Positions 1 through 8,909 of a DNA stretch of 64,000 nt are shown piece by piece; the stretch's first letter is position 1; each line of letters begins with the position of its first letter. Below the pieces are notes generated by a model. That model ran no database searches, was not told the origin of the DNA, and saw nothing but the letters and a program-made list of their open reading frames with translations. The stretch covers positions 3,904,501-3,968,500 of the forward strand of contig NZ_OY782507.1 in the NCBI RefSeq assembly GCF_963677725.1. The letters run 5' to 3'. The DNA comes from an uncultured Cohaesibacter sp. (GTDB lineage Bacteria; Pseudomonadota; Alphaproteobacteria; Rhizobiales; Cohaesibacteraceae). The translations under genes were made by a program, and so were the position numbers.

Positions 1-469
1 TCAGATCCGCACCGCCACCAAACCATTGCTTGGTGGTCACGATCATCCGGGTGTTCATGTGAACGGCAGGGACATTGGGATTGTGCATATGGGCGATCAG
101 CGAAATGCCTGCCGCCCAGAATCGCGGGTCTTCGGACGCTCCGGGGATCTGGTCGCGGAATTGTGGGGCGAATTCCCCATGAACGGTGGAGACATGGACG
201 CCAACTTTCTCAAACACCCGACCCTTCATGATTGACATGGTGCCGCCGCCGCCCTTGGCGCCTGTGTGGTCGGTGCGTTCCCAAGGGGTGCGTTCGAAGC
301 GGCCTGGCTGACGTTCCGCATTTGGCCCCTTGATGTCATCCTCGATGGATTCAAAGCTTGCACAGATCTGGTCGCGCAGCTCGGCGAACCAGTCGGCTGC
401 CAATTGCTTCTTGTCTTCGATGTCGGCTGGGAGGCCCTCAGGCAAGGTCGAATTGGTGGTCTCGGTCAT
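1..469 (-). CDS. hemF: Oxygen-dependent coproporphyrinogen III oxidase, partial (3' end outside window)
   Basis: Aerobic coproporphyrinogen III oxidase decarboxylates coproporphyrinogen III to protoporphyrinogen IX in haem synthesis, in the cytoplasm. About 156 N-terminal residues are visible on the minus strand and the frame runs open off the left edge. Family-typical stretches are GGGGTMS near residue 72, [21 protein letters not shown] (with the conserved histidines) and WFGGGADL at the edge. The ATG at 469 overlaps the trmL stop as ATGA, which implies translational coupling and co-transcription with trmL. Haem supply fits the nearby cytochrome bc1 operon. Identity is secure; only the C-terminal half is unseen. 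Confidence 0.93.
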   Translation of the reverse strand, partial: MTETTNSTLPEGLPADIEDKKQLAADWFAELRDQICASFESIEDDIKGPNAERQPGRFERTPWERTDHTGAKGGGGTMSIMKGRVFEKVGVHVSTVHGEFAPQFRDQIPGASEDPRFWAAGISLIAHMHNPNVPAVHMNTRMIVTTKQWFGGGADL

Positions 470-933
470 CTTGGAAAGGCTTTCAATTGACGCATGGCTT
501 CGGTCACGACCATGGCAGTGGAAATGGCAAGATTGAGGGAGCGTTCTCCCGTTTTCATCGGGATCGTCATTCGAATGTCGGCGCTTGCATGAACTGCGTC
601 TGGCACGCCAACGGATTCGCGGCCAAAGAGCAGGATGTCCCTGTCGGCATACGCAATGTCGAGGAAGCTCTGCTCCGCCTTGGTGGTGGCCAGCACGAGG
701 CGCTTGTGGTCATCGGCCACCCAACGCAAGAAATGATCCCATGACAAATGCTTGGTATATTGGGAGCGCTCGAGATAATCCATACCGGCGCGCCGCAAGG
801 TGCGGTCGCTCAAGGCAAATCCGCAAGGCTCGATGATATGGACATGCAAATCGAGACAGGCCGCCATGCGCAAAATGGTGCCGGTATTTTGCGGAATGTC
901 GGGCTGATATAGGGCGATGGATAAGTCGGTCAT
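466..933 (-). CDS. trmL: tRNA (cytidine(34)-2'-O)-methyltransferase TrmL
   Basis: SPOUT-class methyltransferase that 2'-O-methylates the wobble base of certain leucine tRNAs using S-adenosylmethionine. The 155-residue product shows the compact SPOUT fold: [15 protein letters not shown] near the N-terminus (substrate-binding Asn), and the knotted SAM site with [16 protein letters not shown] and RSLNLAIS towards the C-terminus. I chose the ATG at 933, which starts [11 protein letters not shown] as in relatives, over an in-frame TTG at 951. It is the first gene of a minus-strand pair with hemF, overlapping by four bases. A SpoU-type relative is conceivable, but the length and motifs favour TrmL. 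Confidence 0.92.
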   Translation of the reverse strand: MTDLSIALYQPDIPQNTGTILRMAACLDLHVHIIEPCGFALSDRTLRRAGMDYLERSQYTKHLSWDHFLRWVADDHKRLVLATTKAEQSFLDIAYADRDILLFGRESVGVPDAVHASADIRMTIPMKTGERSLNLAISTAMVVTEAMRQLKAFPR

Positions 934-1092
934 GCCCTTGGTTTCGCGCAAGTCACTTGCAATGGCAATGGCTTTTTGCGAAGTTTTGCTTATTGGCGCG
1001 GTGATTTCCCCCGCGCTTTGTACGCTTTGTGCCCCCGGACAACAAAGATCAAATGGATGTCAGGCCCGGCTTTTCCGGGCCGGGGGTGTCGT

Positions 1093-1632
1093 ATGTTGCG
1101 TCTTGAGAAATGGACCGAAGCGCATCGCGCCGGGCTTGGTCAAATTCAGTTATCCGAAGAACAAAGCGCCTATTCTGGCAGTGTTGATGCCTTCCTGAGG
1201 TCTGATGATGCTGGCGCGGTTGAGCGGTTTGTCATTTCCAAAAACGACCGCCCGATCGGGTATTTCAAGATTGATCTGGCCTATGCTGCCTTGCATCCTT
1301 TTTGCCCGGTGGGTGGATTGGGCCTGAAGGCTCTGGCCCTTGATTGGCGAGAACAGGGGCAAGGGCTGGGAACAAAAGTGATGACCAGACTCGGCCCCTA
1401 TCTCTCCGGGCATTATCGCCATTATCACGCGCTTTATCTTATGGTGGATTGTCGCAATGAGCGGGCGATGCGTTGTTATTTTAAGGCGGGATTTGAGCGC
1501 GCCGGATTGTATTCTCCGCCCGGTTCTGACGACGCACATCATGTGATGGTAACCCCCTTGGAGGGGCACTTCTGGATAAGGCAGATGTGGCAAGGACAAG
1601 TCGGGCAGATCAACACCATTTCGTGTGAATAA
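1093..1632 (+). CDS. GNAT family N-acetyltransferase
   Basis: A 179-residue protein with the GNAT fold; it should transfer an acetyl group from acetyl-CoA to an unknown amine. The acetyl-CoA-binding motif A is seen as WREQGQGLGTKVM around residues 90-102. It is followed by LMVDCRNERAMRCYFKAGFERAG, the usual motif B with the conserved N..A...Y..GF pattern. The ATG at 1093 is preferred because it begins MLRLEKWTEAH, the normal N-terminal strand of such proteins; an earlier in-frame start at 976 adds unlikely sequence. It is divergent from trmL and stands alone before the ABC exporter gene. The substrate cannot be inferred. Confidence 0.8.
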   Translation: MLRLEKWTEAHRAGLGQIQLSEEQSAYSGSVDAFLRSDDAGAVERFVISKNDRPIGYFKIDLAYAALHPFCPVGGLGLKALALDWREQGQGLGTKVMTRLGPYLSGHYRHYHALYLMVDCRNERAMRCYFKAGFERAGLYSPPGSDDAHHVMVTPLEGHFWIRQMWQGQVGQINTISCE

Positions 1633-1807
1633 TGTCACAGAGCGGTTGTAACTGCGGGTAGATATGGATTTGTTCACCTTTTCTTCCTTTATGTGATAGG
1701 GTTCGGCTCCGCTGAACGGGCCCAGATGGGTATCGCGTTTGTTGCCTGTTCGAACATCCATTCAACCAAACCATCTCTTTTCACGCAGTTCTTTGTGGAG
1801 CCTTGCG

Positions 1808-3631
1808 ATGTTTTCGCGTTTTGAAAAACTGGTTGATCCTTTCAATCTGGATGAATTGGAACAGCCGCCAAAGTCCTTCTGGGGCTTTTGCTGGCACTAT
1901 ACCAAGCCGATTGCGCCCTATCTGCTGATTGTCTCTCTGATGAGTGCCTCCATCGCGGTCATTGAAGTTGCGATGTATGGCTTTGTCGGCGATCTGGTCA
2001 ACTGGTTCACGTCTTCAACGCCTGAGACCTTTTTCGATGACCACGGAGCGGAACTGCTCTGGATGGGCATTCTGATTCTGGTCATCATGCCGGTGATCGA
2101 ATTTTTCTGGCAGTTTCTGTTCCATCAGACGATCATGGGGAATTATCCCATGTCGATCCGCTGGCGGGTGCATCGTTACTTGCTGCGCCAGTCCATGTCT
2201 TTCTATCAAGACGAATTTGCGGGCCGCGTTGCGCAGAAGCTGATGCAGACCGCATTGGCCGTGCGCGAAGTGATCACCCGGCTGGCTGATGTCTTTGTCT
2301 TTGTTTCGGTCTATTTCGTCTCGGCTTTGTTTATGATGGCGCAGAGCAAGTGGCAGATGGCCATGCCTCTGTCGCTCTGGATCATCGGCTATGTTGGCGT
2401 ATTGTTTATCTTTGTGCCCCGTTTGAGGGAAATTTCCCGCAAACAGGCCGATGCGCGCTCGGACATGGCTGGCAAGATTGTTGATGCCTATTCCAATATC
2501 TCGGTGGTCAAGCTCTTCTCTCATGCCTCGCGTGAAGACAATTATGCCCGCGGTTCAATGGTCGGCTTCATGGGGGCCGTCTATCGGCAAATGCGTCTGG
2601 TGACGGTGCTCGAGATTATTCTCAAGGCCCTCAACACGCTGTTGCTGACTGGCACCGTTGTGGTGGCCATCTATTATTGGCATCTGGGCGTGGTGACGCC
2701 GGGCGACGTGGCATTTGCCACTGGACTGGTGCTGCGCCTGCGGGGCATGTCGGAATGGATCCTGTGGGAAGTGGGGGGCGTGTTTGAGAATGTCGGAACG
2801 ATTCAAGACGGCATCGGCACAATTTCCCAGCCACAGATCGTGCTTGATAAAGCAGACGCTGCACCGCTGGTCGTGACCAATGGACAGATCGAATTTGACA
2901 AAGTGTCGTTTGACTATGGCAAGGATGATCCGGTTATCGATCAACTGGATCTAACGATCCATGCGGGCGAGAAAATCGGTCTGGTGGGGCGCTCAGGTGC
3001 AGGTAAATCGACTCTGATCAACCTTCTGTTGCGGTTTTACGACCTCAAATCCGGTGCCATCCGTATCGACGGGCAGAGTGTCGAAGATGTGGAGCAGGAT
3101 AGTTTGCGGGCCCAGATCGGGGTTGTGACGCAGGATACCTCCTTGTTGCATCGGACGGTTCTGGAAAATATCGTCTATGGTCGGGAAGGGGCCTCGGAAG
3201 AAGAAGCCATTGCAGCGGCGCAAAAGGCTCATGCTCTGGACTTCATCCATGGTCTGGAGGACAGCTCCGGCGGCAAGGGTCTTCATGCGCAGGTGGGCGA
3301 GCGTGGCGTCAAGCTGTCCGGTGGCCAGCGTCAACGTATCGCCATTGCCCGGGTTTTGCTCAAGAATGCGCCGATCCTGGTGTTGGATGAGGCGACCTCG
3401 GCGCTCGACTCGGAAGTGGAAGCGGCCATTCAGGACAGTCTCAACCTGCTGATGGAAGACAAAACGGTGCTGGCCATTGCTCATCGCCTCTCAACCATTG
3501 CTTCGATGGATCGGCTGATCGTGATGGATGCAGGCAAGATCATCGAGATGGGCAACCATGAGGAATTGCTTGCCAAGGGTGGTCTCTATGCCAGCCTGTG
3601 GCAGCGGCAGTCTGGTGGTTTCATCGCGTGA
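1808..3631 (+). CDS. ABC exporter, fused membrane and ATPase domains
   Basis: A 607-residue half-size ABC exporter expected to act as a homodimer in the inner membrane. The N-terminal 320 or so residues form the six-helix exporter domain, with clear hydrophobic segments beginning at YLLIVSLMSASIAVIEVAMYG. The C-terminal nucleotide-binding domain has Walker A (GRSGAGKST), Q-loop, signature LSGGQRQRIAIAR, Walker B (ILVLDEATSALD) and the switch histidine (AHRLST). The start at 1808 (MFSRFEKL) lacks the untypical 23-residue lead given by the upstream ATG at 1739. A strong terminator follows at 3761. The cargo is unknown; lipid, drug or peptide export are all possible. Confidence 0.9.
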   Translation: MFSRFEKLVDPFNLDELEQPPKSFWGFCWHYTKPIAPYLLIVSLMSASIAVIEVAMYGFVGDLVNWFTSSTPETFFDDHGAELLWMGILILVIMPVIEFFWQFLFHQTIMGNYPMSIRWRVHRYLLRQSMSFYQDEFAGRVAQKLMQTALAVREVITRLADVFVFVSVYFVSALFMMAQSKWQMAMPLSLWIIGYVGVLFIFVPRLREISRKQADARSDMAGKIVDAYSNISVVKLFSHASREDNYARGSMVGFMGAVYRQMRLVTVLEIILKALNTLLLTGTVVVAIYYWHLGVVTPGDVAFATGLVLRLRGMSEWILWEVGGVFENVGTIQDGIGTISQPQIVLDKADAAPLVVTNGQIEFDKVSFDYGKDDPVIDQLDLTIHAGEKIGLVGRSGAGKSTLINLLLRFYDLKSGAIRIDGQSVEDVEQDSLRAQIGVVTQDTSLLHRTVLENIVYGREGASEEEAIAAAQKAHALDFIHGLEDSSGGKGLHAQVGERGVKLSGGQRQRIAIARVLLKNAPILVLDEATSALDSEVEAAIQDSLNLLMEDKTVLAIAHRLSTIASMDRLIVMDAGKIIEMGNHEELLAKGGLYASLWQRQSGGFIA

Positions 3632-3760
3632 GCTGGGCCTGATTTGAACCTGATCAGGCCTAATGGTGCCAATCTGGCGTCGATGACAGGGGCGTTGATG
3701 CAAAATCAGGCATAAAGGGCAATTGGTGAGAATCAGTGCAGCTTTCAGCATTAATCGCAC

Positions 3761-3796
3761 CCCGCCGGGACCTGTCATGGGGTTCGGCGGGTTTTT
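3761..3796 (+). terminator. Rho-independent terminator after the ABC exporter gene
   Basis: A CCCGCCG/CGGCGGG stem (3761-3767 and 3785-3791) is followed by five T residues. It lies 130 bases after the exporter stop and insulates petABC from it. Confidence 0.7.
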
Positions 3797-4091
3797 GTTT
3801 GTCTTTACCTTCCTTAGGGGATGATCTGAGACATATTGTCCCAACGTATCGCTGCATAAGACGAATGTGTGATGCACATATAGTGACAAATCGCACTAGA
3901 TTGGTTCGCCGCTCTGGACAAGTGGGCCTTTCAATGCAAAAAGATAACCGCAGATGTCCGCCTTTAGGACGTCTTTTATTGAATTGGCTCGTCTGACGTC
4001 GTGGGACCGAAACATCCAGCAGTAAGGATGTCTGACCAAGGTTTGGAGAGGACGAGCTGGAGTTGGACACTGGTTAGAAGAGGACCTAGCC
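3797..4091 (+). other. Intergenic leader region of petABC
   Basis: About 300 bases between the exporter terminator and petA hold no credible gene on either strand. They should contain the promoter and leader of the bc1 operon, but I cannot pick a convincing -35/-10 pair. The only clear element is AGAGGA at 4078-4083, about eight bases before the petA TTG start. Confidence 0.4.
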
Positions 4092-4616
4092 TTGGCTACC
4101 AGCGATAAGGCAGAACATACCCGCCGCGATTTTCTTTATATCGCAACCGGCGCGTTTGGGGCCGTTGGCGCAGCTGCGCTTGCTTGGCCATTTATTGACC
4201 AGATGAATCCCGATGCTTCCGCACTGGCTCTCGCTTCCATCGAAGTGGACATTTCTTCACTCGAAGAAGGCCAGAGCATTGTCGCCAAATGGCGCGGAAA
4301 GCCGATTTTCATCCGGTATCGCACACAGGCAGAGATTGATGCGGCCAATGCCGTTGACGTAGCGACCTTGCGAGATCCACAGACCGACCTGCAACGTACC
4401 AAGCCAGGAAAAGAAGCATGGCTGGTGCAGATCGGCATCTGTACGCATCTTGGCTGCGTGCCAATTGGTGAGGCTGGTGACTATGATGGTTGGTTCTGTC
4501 CATGCCACGGTTCACACTATGACACCGCAGGTCGTATCCGTAAGGGGCCGGCTCCGCTGAACCTGGAAATCCCGCCTTACGAGTTCCTGTCCGATACTGT
4601 TGTAAAGATCGGCTGA
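4092..4616 (+). CDS. petA: Ubiquinol-cytochrome c reductase iron-sulfur (Rieske) subunit
   Basis: Rieske 2Fe-2S subunit of the cytochrome bc1 complex, which passes electrons from ubiquinol to cytochrome c1. The 174-residue protein starts with a Tat-type anchor (TRRDFL then one hydrophobic helix, residues 11-34). Its cluster motifs are CTHLGC and CPCHGSHYD. The start is a TTG at 4092, preceded by AGAGGA; no in-frame ATG gives the N-terminal anchor, so the weak start codon looks real. It is the first gene of petABC, with a 30-base gap to petB. Confidence 0.96.
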   Translation: MATSDKAEHTRRDFLYIATGAFGAVGAAALAWPFIDQMNPDASALALASIEVDISSLEEGQSIVAKWRGKPIFIRYRTQAEIDAANAVDVATLRDPQTDLQRTKPGKEAWLVQIGICTHLGCVPIGEAGDYDGWFCPCHGSHYDTAGRIRKGPAPLNLEIPPYEFLSDTVVKIG

Positions 4617-4646
4617 CGCACGGCATTTGTCTTAAGGAGACCAGTT

Positions 4647-5900
4647 ATGAGCGGACATTCGACTTTCGAGCCGCAGAACGGGTTGGTTAAATGGATGGAG
4701 CGCCGGCTGCCGATTATCAGTTTCGCGCACAGCTCCTTCGTTGCATACCCTGTTCCGAAGAATCTCAATTACTTCTGGACCTTTGGCGCCATCCTCGCGA
4801 TGTGCCTTGTTGTCCAGATCATCACCGGCATTGTGCTGGTCATGCATTATACGCCAAACACGGCCATGGCTTTCTCTTCCGTCGAGCATATCATGCGCGA
4901 TGTGAACTGGGGCTGGTTCATGCGTTACATGCATTCCAACGGCGCGTCGATGTTCTTCATCGCCGTCTATATCCATATTTTCCGCGGCCTTTACTATGGT
5001 TCCTACAAAGAGCCACGTGAGGTTGTCTGGATTCTCGGTGTGGTCATCTTCCTTTTGATGATGGCAACCGGCTTCATGGGCTATGTTCTGCCTTGGGGTC
5101 AGATGTCCTTCTGGGGTGCGACCGTTATCACCAATCTCTTCTCGGCCTTCCCGGTTGTCGGTGGTCCGATTGTTGAGTGGCTCTGGGGTGGCTTTGCCGT
5201 TGATAACGCAACGCTCAACCGCTTCTTCTCACTGCACTATCTGCTGCCATTCATGCTGGCTGGTGTTGTCGGCCTTCATATCTGGGCCTTCCACGAAGTG
5301 GGCAACAACAACCCGACCGGCGTTGAAATCAAGGACAGCAAAGACACTGTCGCATTCACACCTTATTACACGGTGAAAGACCTGTATGCGATCATCGTCT
5401 TCTTCATCTTCTTTGCGTGGATGATGTTCATGGTGCCGAACTTCATGGGCCATCCGGACAACTATATCCCGGCTGATCCGCTCGTCACGCCTCCGCACAT
5501 CGTGCCGGAATGGTACTTCCTGCCATTCTATGCGATCCTGCGTGCTGTGCCTGATAAATTGGGCGGCGTGTTGCTGATGTTCGGTGCGATTGCCGTTCTG
5601 TTCGTGCTGCCTTGGCTTGATACGTCCAAGGTTCGTTCGATGAACTATCGTCCGATCGGACGCATCGCATTCTGGATCTTCGTTGTTACCTGTCTGGCTC
5701 TTGGCTATCTGGGTGGCAAGCCGGCTGAAGGCAATTATGTGATTGCGTCTCAGATCTTCACCGCGCTGTATTTCGCATACTTCATCATTGTTCTGCCTGT
5801 TCTCGGCTTCATCGAGAAGCCAAAGGAACTGCCTGCTTCCATCAGCGAAGCGGTCCTGGCGAAACATGGCGGATCTGCTGCTGCAGAGCCTGCAGAATAA
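4647..5900 (+). CDS. petB: Cytochrome b subunit of the bc1 complex
   Basis: The 417-residue integral membrane cytochrome b carries both b haems and the quinol oxidation and reduction sites. Visible features are the haem-ligand histidines in helices B and D ([12 protein letters not shown] region and [17 protein letters not shown]), the [14 protein letters not shown] segment, and the Qo-site [16 protein letters not shown] signature. Eight or more hydrophobic helices span the chain. A good ribosome site (AAGGAG) precedes the ATG. It sits between petA and petC, which follows 22 bases after the stop. The length is normal for the fused alphaproteobacterial form. Confidence 0.97.
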   Translation: MSGHSTFEPQNGLVKWMERRLPIISFAHSSFVAYPVPKNLNYFWTFGAILAMCLVVQIITGIVLVMHYTPNTAMAFSSVEHIMRDVNWGWFMRYMHSNGASMFFIAVYIHIFRGLYYGSYKEPREVVWILGVVIFLLMMATGFMGYVLPWGQMSFWGATVITNLFSAFPVVGGPIVEWLWGGFAVDNATLNRFFSLHYLLPFMLAGVVGLHIWAFHEVGNNNPTGVEIKDSKDTVAFTPYYTVKDLYAIIVFFIFFAWMMFMVPNFMGHPDNYIPADPLVTPPHIVPEWYFLPFYAILRAVPDKLGGVLLMFGAIAVLFVLPWLDTSKVRSMNYRPIGRIAFWIFVVTCLALGYLGGKPAEGNYVIASQIFTALYFAYFIIVLPVLGFIEKPKELPASISEAVLAKHGGSAAAEPAE

Positions 5901-5922
5901 CGGGCGAGGAAAGGGTAAATCC

Positions 5923-6804
5923 ATGATTACGCTGACCAAACACACGGTTCGCGCGCTCGTTGTCGCTGGTGCCATGGCGGTATCATCCGCCGCAGCACTG
6001 GCCTCAGAAGGCGGCGTGCATGTCGAAAAGCAAGACTGGAGCTTCTCTGGTCCGTTCGGCAAGTTTGACAAGGCACAATTGCAGCGTGGCTTCCAGATCT
6101 ACAAGGAAGTTTGCTCGAGCTGTCACTCCTTGGAATATATTGCTTTCCGTAACCTCGGCGAAGAGGGTGCGTTGGGCTATAACGAGGATCAGCTCAAGGC
6201 GCTGGCTGCTGAATATGAAGTGCAGGACGGCCCGAATAGCGATGGCGAGATGTTCACTCGTCCAGCCAAGCCATTCGACCGTATTCCGGGACCATTTGCC
6301 AACCCTGAGGAAGCCAAGGCTGCCAATGGCGGGGCATTGCCACCGGATCTGTCTCTGATCACCAAGGCACGTGCTGCCAATGTTGGTCCTGACCTGCACA
6401 ACCAGCTTCTCACCGATCTGGTGCGGATGGTTTGGCATCCTCTGACCGCTTATCAGGAATATGGCGCTGACTATGTCTACAGCCTGTTGACCGGTTATAA
6501 AGATGAAGTGCCAGCCGAGTTGGTCGAGAAAGTCGGTGACAAGCATTATAACCCATTCTTCGCCAACGGCGTTGCCATCGGCATGGCTCCGCCTCTGTCC
6601 GACGAACTGGTTGAATATACCGACGGTACGCCAATGACTGTCGATCAATATGCTCGAGACGTTACCGCATTCCTGATGTGGACTGCGGAACCAAAGCTGG
6701 AAGCGCGCAAGCGCGTTGGTATCAACGCCTTGATCTTCCTGGTGGTCTTTGCTGGCCTGTTGTTCTTCACCAAGCGCACACTGTGGTCGAATGTTGATCA
6801 CTAA
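5923..6804 (+). CDS. petC: Cytochrome c1 subunit of the bc1 complex
   Basis: The 293-residue cytochrome c1 has a cleavable signal peptide (hydrophobic residues 8-25, ending AAALA). A haem c motif CSSCHS lies near residue 65. The distal methionine ligand lies in the GVAIGMAPPL segment near residue 222, and a C-terminal membrane anchor is seen at INALIFLVVFAGLLFF. It accepts electrons from the Rieske protein and hands them to soluble cytochrome c in the periplasm. The ATG at 5923 is preceded by GAGGAAAGGG and gives a proper signal peptide, so the longer open frame from 5743, which overlaps petB, is rejected. The operon ends at a strong terminator 30 bases downstream. Confidence 0.97.
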   Translation: MITLTKHTVRALVVAGAMAVSSAAALASEGGVHVEKQDWSFSGPFGKFDKAQLQRGFQIYKEVCSSCHSLEYIAFRNLGEEGALGYNEDQLKALAAEYEVQDGPNSDGEMFTRPAKPFDRIPGPFANPEEAKAANGGALPPDLSLITKARAANVGPDLHNQLLTDLVRMVWHPLTAYQEYGADYVYSLLTGYKDEVPAELVEKVGDKHYNPFFANGVAIGMAPPLSDELVEYTDGTPMTVDQYARDVTAFLMWTAEPKLEARKRVGINALIFLVVFAGLLFFTKRTLWSNVDH

Positions 6805-6831
6805 GCCTTGGCTGAGCGATTAAGTTACAAA

Positions 6832-6858
6832 AGGGGGCTCTTGTGAGCCCCTTTTTTT
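6832..6858 (+). terminator. Rho-independent terminator of petABC
   Basis: GGGGCTC (6834-6840) and GAGCCCC (6845-6851) pair around a four-base loop and are followed by seven T residues, 30 bases after the petC stop. Confidence 0.9.
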
Positions 6859-6980
6859 GTGCGCAACCGGCTTTTTTCTTTCGGTTGCAGGCTGGCTTTG
6901 GCAAACTGCCCGGTGAGGCGGACCGTGCCTTGGCAATTGGCAAGGCAGCGGGATGTATGCAGACAATGGAGTTGGGTACT

Positions 6981-7853
6981 ATGACAGAAGCGGTGTTGGG
7001 CATTATTGGTGGATCTGGGCTTTATGATCTGCCCGGCTTTGAAAATGGCGAATGGGTGACCATTGACAGCCCATGGGGTGCGCCATCGGATGCGGTGCGG
7101 ATTGGTGACTTGCATGGCCGCAAGACCGTCTTTCTGCCTCGCCATGGACGCGGCCATGTGCATAGCCCCAGCGAAATCAATTATCGCGCCAATATCGACG
7201 TGATGAAACGGGCAGGGGTCACCGATCTGGTGTCCATTTCAGCCTGCGGGTCTTTGAAGGTAGACTATGCGCCGGGCAGCTTCGTTTTGGTGGATCAATT
7301 TATCGACCGGACCTTTGCGCGCGAGAAGAGCTTCTTTGGCTCTGGCTGCGTGGCCCATGTGTCCCTGGCGCAACCGGTCAGTCCGGCTCTGATGGATATG
7401 GTTGACGAGGCTGCCAAACAGGAAAATCTCGATTTTGCCAAGGGCGGCACCTATCTAGCGATGGAAGGGCCACAATTCTCGTCTCTTGCCGAAAGCCGGC
7501 TTTATCGCAGCTGGGGCTGTGACGTGATCGGTATGACCAACATGCCGGAGGCCAAGTTGGCCCGCGAGGCAGAGATTTGCTATGCGACGGTGGCAATGGT
7601 CACCGATTATGATTGCTGGCATCCGGATCACGGCAGTGTAGATATCCAAGATATCATCCGCGTATTGCAGGACAATACCGAGAAGGCTCAGCGCCTTGTC
7701 AGCCGATTGGCCAAACTCATGCCAAAAGACCATATCGATTGCCCGATTGGGTCGGATAGGGCGCTTGAATATGCCTTGATGACGGCTTATGACCAACGTG
7801 ATCCCAAACTGTTGGCCAAGTTGGATGCTGTGGCCGGGCGCGTTTTGAAATAG
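6981..7853 (+). CDS. mtnP: S-methyl-5'-thioadenosine phosphorylase
   Basis: Splits 5'-methylthioadenosine with phosphate to adenine and 5-methylthioribose-1-phosphate, recycling the by-product of polyamine synthesis. The 290-residue protein shows the family's phosphate site (IIGGSGLY, then PRHGRGH), NYRANI, the MEGPQFSS segment and GMTNMPEAKLAREAE. The ATG at 6981 begins MTEAVLGIIGGSGLY and has GGAG nine bases before it; ATGs at 6957 and 6966 are possible but add unconserved residues. apt follows 17 bases later, so the adenine released is salvaged by the next gene product. A purine nucleoside phosphorylase of the same family is the main alternative. Confidence 0.92.
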   Translation: MTEAVLGIIGGSGLYDLPGFENGEWVTIDSPWGAPSDAVRIGDLHGRKTVFLPRHGRGHVHSPSEINYRANIDVMKRAGVTDLVSISACGSLKVDYAPGSFVLVDQFIDRTFAREKSFFGSGCVAHVSLAQPVSPALMDMVDEAAKQENLDFAKGGTYLAMEGPQFSSLAESRLYRSWGCDVIGMTNMPEAKLAREAEICYATVAMVTDYDCWHPDHGSVDIQDIIRVLQDNTEKAQRLVSRLAKLMPKDHIDCPIGSDRALEYALMTAYDQRDPKLLAKLDAVAGRVLK

Positions 7854-7870
7854 GACAAGTGGAGTAACCC

Positions 7871-8416
7871 ATGCAAACCCGTGAAGCTCTCGACCTGAAA
7901 AGCCTGATCCGGTCGATCCCGGATTATCCCAAGGCTGGCATTATTTTCCGCGACATTACCAGCCTGATCGCCCATGGCGAGGGCTTTCGTCAGTCGGTGC
8001 GGGAACTGGCGGCTCCTTATAAGGACAAGGGCATTTCGAAGGTGGCGGGCATCGAGGCGCGTGGCTTCATCTTTGGTGGCGCAATTGCCGATCTGTTGGG
8101 CGTTGGCTTTGTGCCGATCCGCAAGCAGGGTAAGCTGCCGGGTGACGTGATTGGTCAGGATTATGCGCTGGAATATGGCACTGACCGTATTGAGCTGCAT
8201 GCCGATGCGATCAAGCCGGGGGAGAGGATCCTTCTGATCGATGATCTGATCGCGACCGGCGGCACGGCTGTTGCTGCGATTGAGTTGCTTAACCGAGTCG
8301 GCGGCGAGATTGTTGCAGCCGCTTTCGTGATCGATCTGCCGGGTCTTGGGGGTGCAACCCTGCTACGCGAAAAAGGCATAGATGTGCATACCTTGATGGC
8401 ATTTGAGGGTCTCTAA
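7871..8416 (+). CDS. apt: Adenine phosphoribosyltransferase
   Basis: Converts adenine and PRPP to AMP and pyrophosphate. The 181-residue product has the family start (LIRSIPDYPKAGIIFRDIT), the EARGF substrate loop, the RKQGKLPG flexible loop and the PRPP-binding motif LLIDDLIATGGT. A ribosome site GTGGAG precedes the ATG. It lies 17 bases after mtnP, an arrangement that channels adenine from methylthioadenosine into AMP. A strong terminator closes the pair. Confidence 0.96.
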   Translation: MQTREALDLKSLIRSIPDYPKAGIIFRDITSLIAHGEGFRQSVRELAAPYKDKGISKVAGIEARGFIFGGAIADLLGVGFVPIRKQGKLPGDVIGQDYALEYGTDRIELHADAIKPGERILLIDDLIATGGTAVAAIELLNRVGGEIVAAAFVIDLPGLGGATLLREKGIDVHTLMAFEGL

Positions 8417-8448
8417 ATCCTTCAGGACTGAAAATGGCGGAAAAGCGG

Positions 8449-8476
8449 GGCTGGCAGTCTTCTGTCAGCCTTTTTT
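8449..8476 (+). terminator. Rho-independent terminator of mtnP-apt
   Basis: A nine-pair stem (8449-8457 with 8462-8470, one G-T pair) with a four-base loop is followed by six T residues. Confidence 0.88.
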
Positions 8477-8627
8477 GTTGCGTAAAATCTGGTGGTTTCT
8501 CCTTATTTTTTGCGTTTTAGGGCGGATTTTTGACACTGTGACCTATGCGCACATACACGCAGATGTTGTAAAATTTTGCGTAGTTTTGCGGTATGTTTTC
8601 TATTATGTGCAAATAAGGAGGAAGCTC

Positions 8628-8819
8628 ATGAGAGAAAATATTGGCTCTGCTGACCGAACCGTCAGAATCGTTGTCGGAATTGTGTTGCTCGGCTTGATTT
8701 TTGTCGAGCCTGTTGGCTGGTTGGGATTGATCGGCCTTGTGCCTTTCCTGACAGGGATTTTCCGCTATTGCCCACTTTATAAGCTGGTTGGTTTGAATAC
8801 CTGCGCTACGGCGTCGTAA
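8628..8819 (+). CDS. Small DUF2892 (YgaP-type) membrane protein
   Basis: A 63-residue protein with two hydrophobic helices (roughly residues 12-27 and 29-43). It matches the DUF2892 inner-membrane domain: MRENIGSADRTVR at the start, then a short turn, GIFRYCPLYKLVGLNT and a late Cys. A strong AAGGAGG ribosome site sits seven bases before the ATG. Family members are often linked to rhodanese or sulfur-handling genes, but the function of stand-alone forms is unknown. It has its own terminator at 8878. A second, more divergent family member lies at 50452. Confidence 0.82.
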   Translation: MRENIGSADRTVRIVVGIVLLGLIFVEPVGWLGLIGLVPFLTGIFRYCPLYKLVGLNTCATAS

Positions 8820-8877
8820 GCCGTGCGGAGGCGACAAACCATGGAGACCGGAGCGTTGATCCTGATAGGATCGTGAA

Positions 8878-8909
8878 AAGCCGAGCTTGGTTCAAGCCCG
8901 GCTTTTTTG
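8878..8909 (+). terminator. Terminator between the DUF2892 gene and lysR
   Basis: The stem pairs 8879-8889 with 8893-8903 (one mismatch) and is followed by six T residues on the plus strand. It overlaps the end of the converging lysR gene and may act in both directions, since AAAA precedes the stem. Confidence 0.75.
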
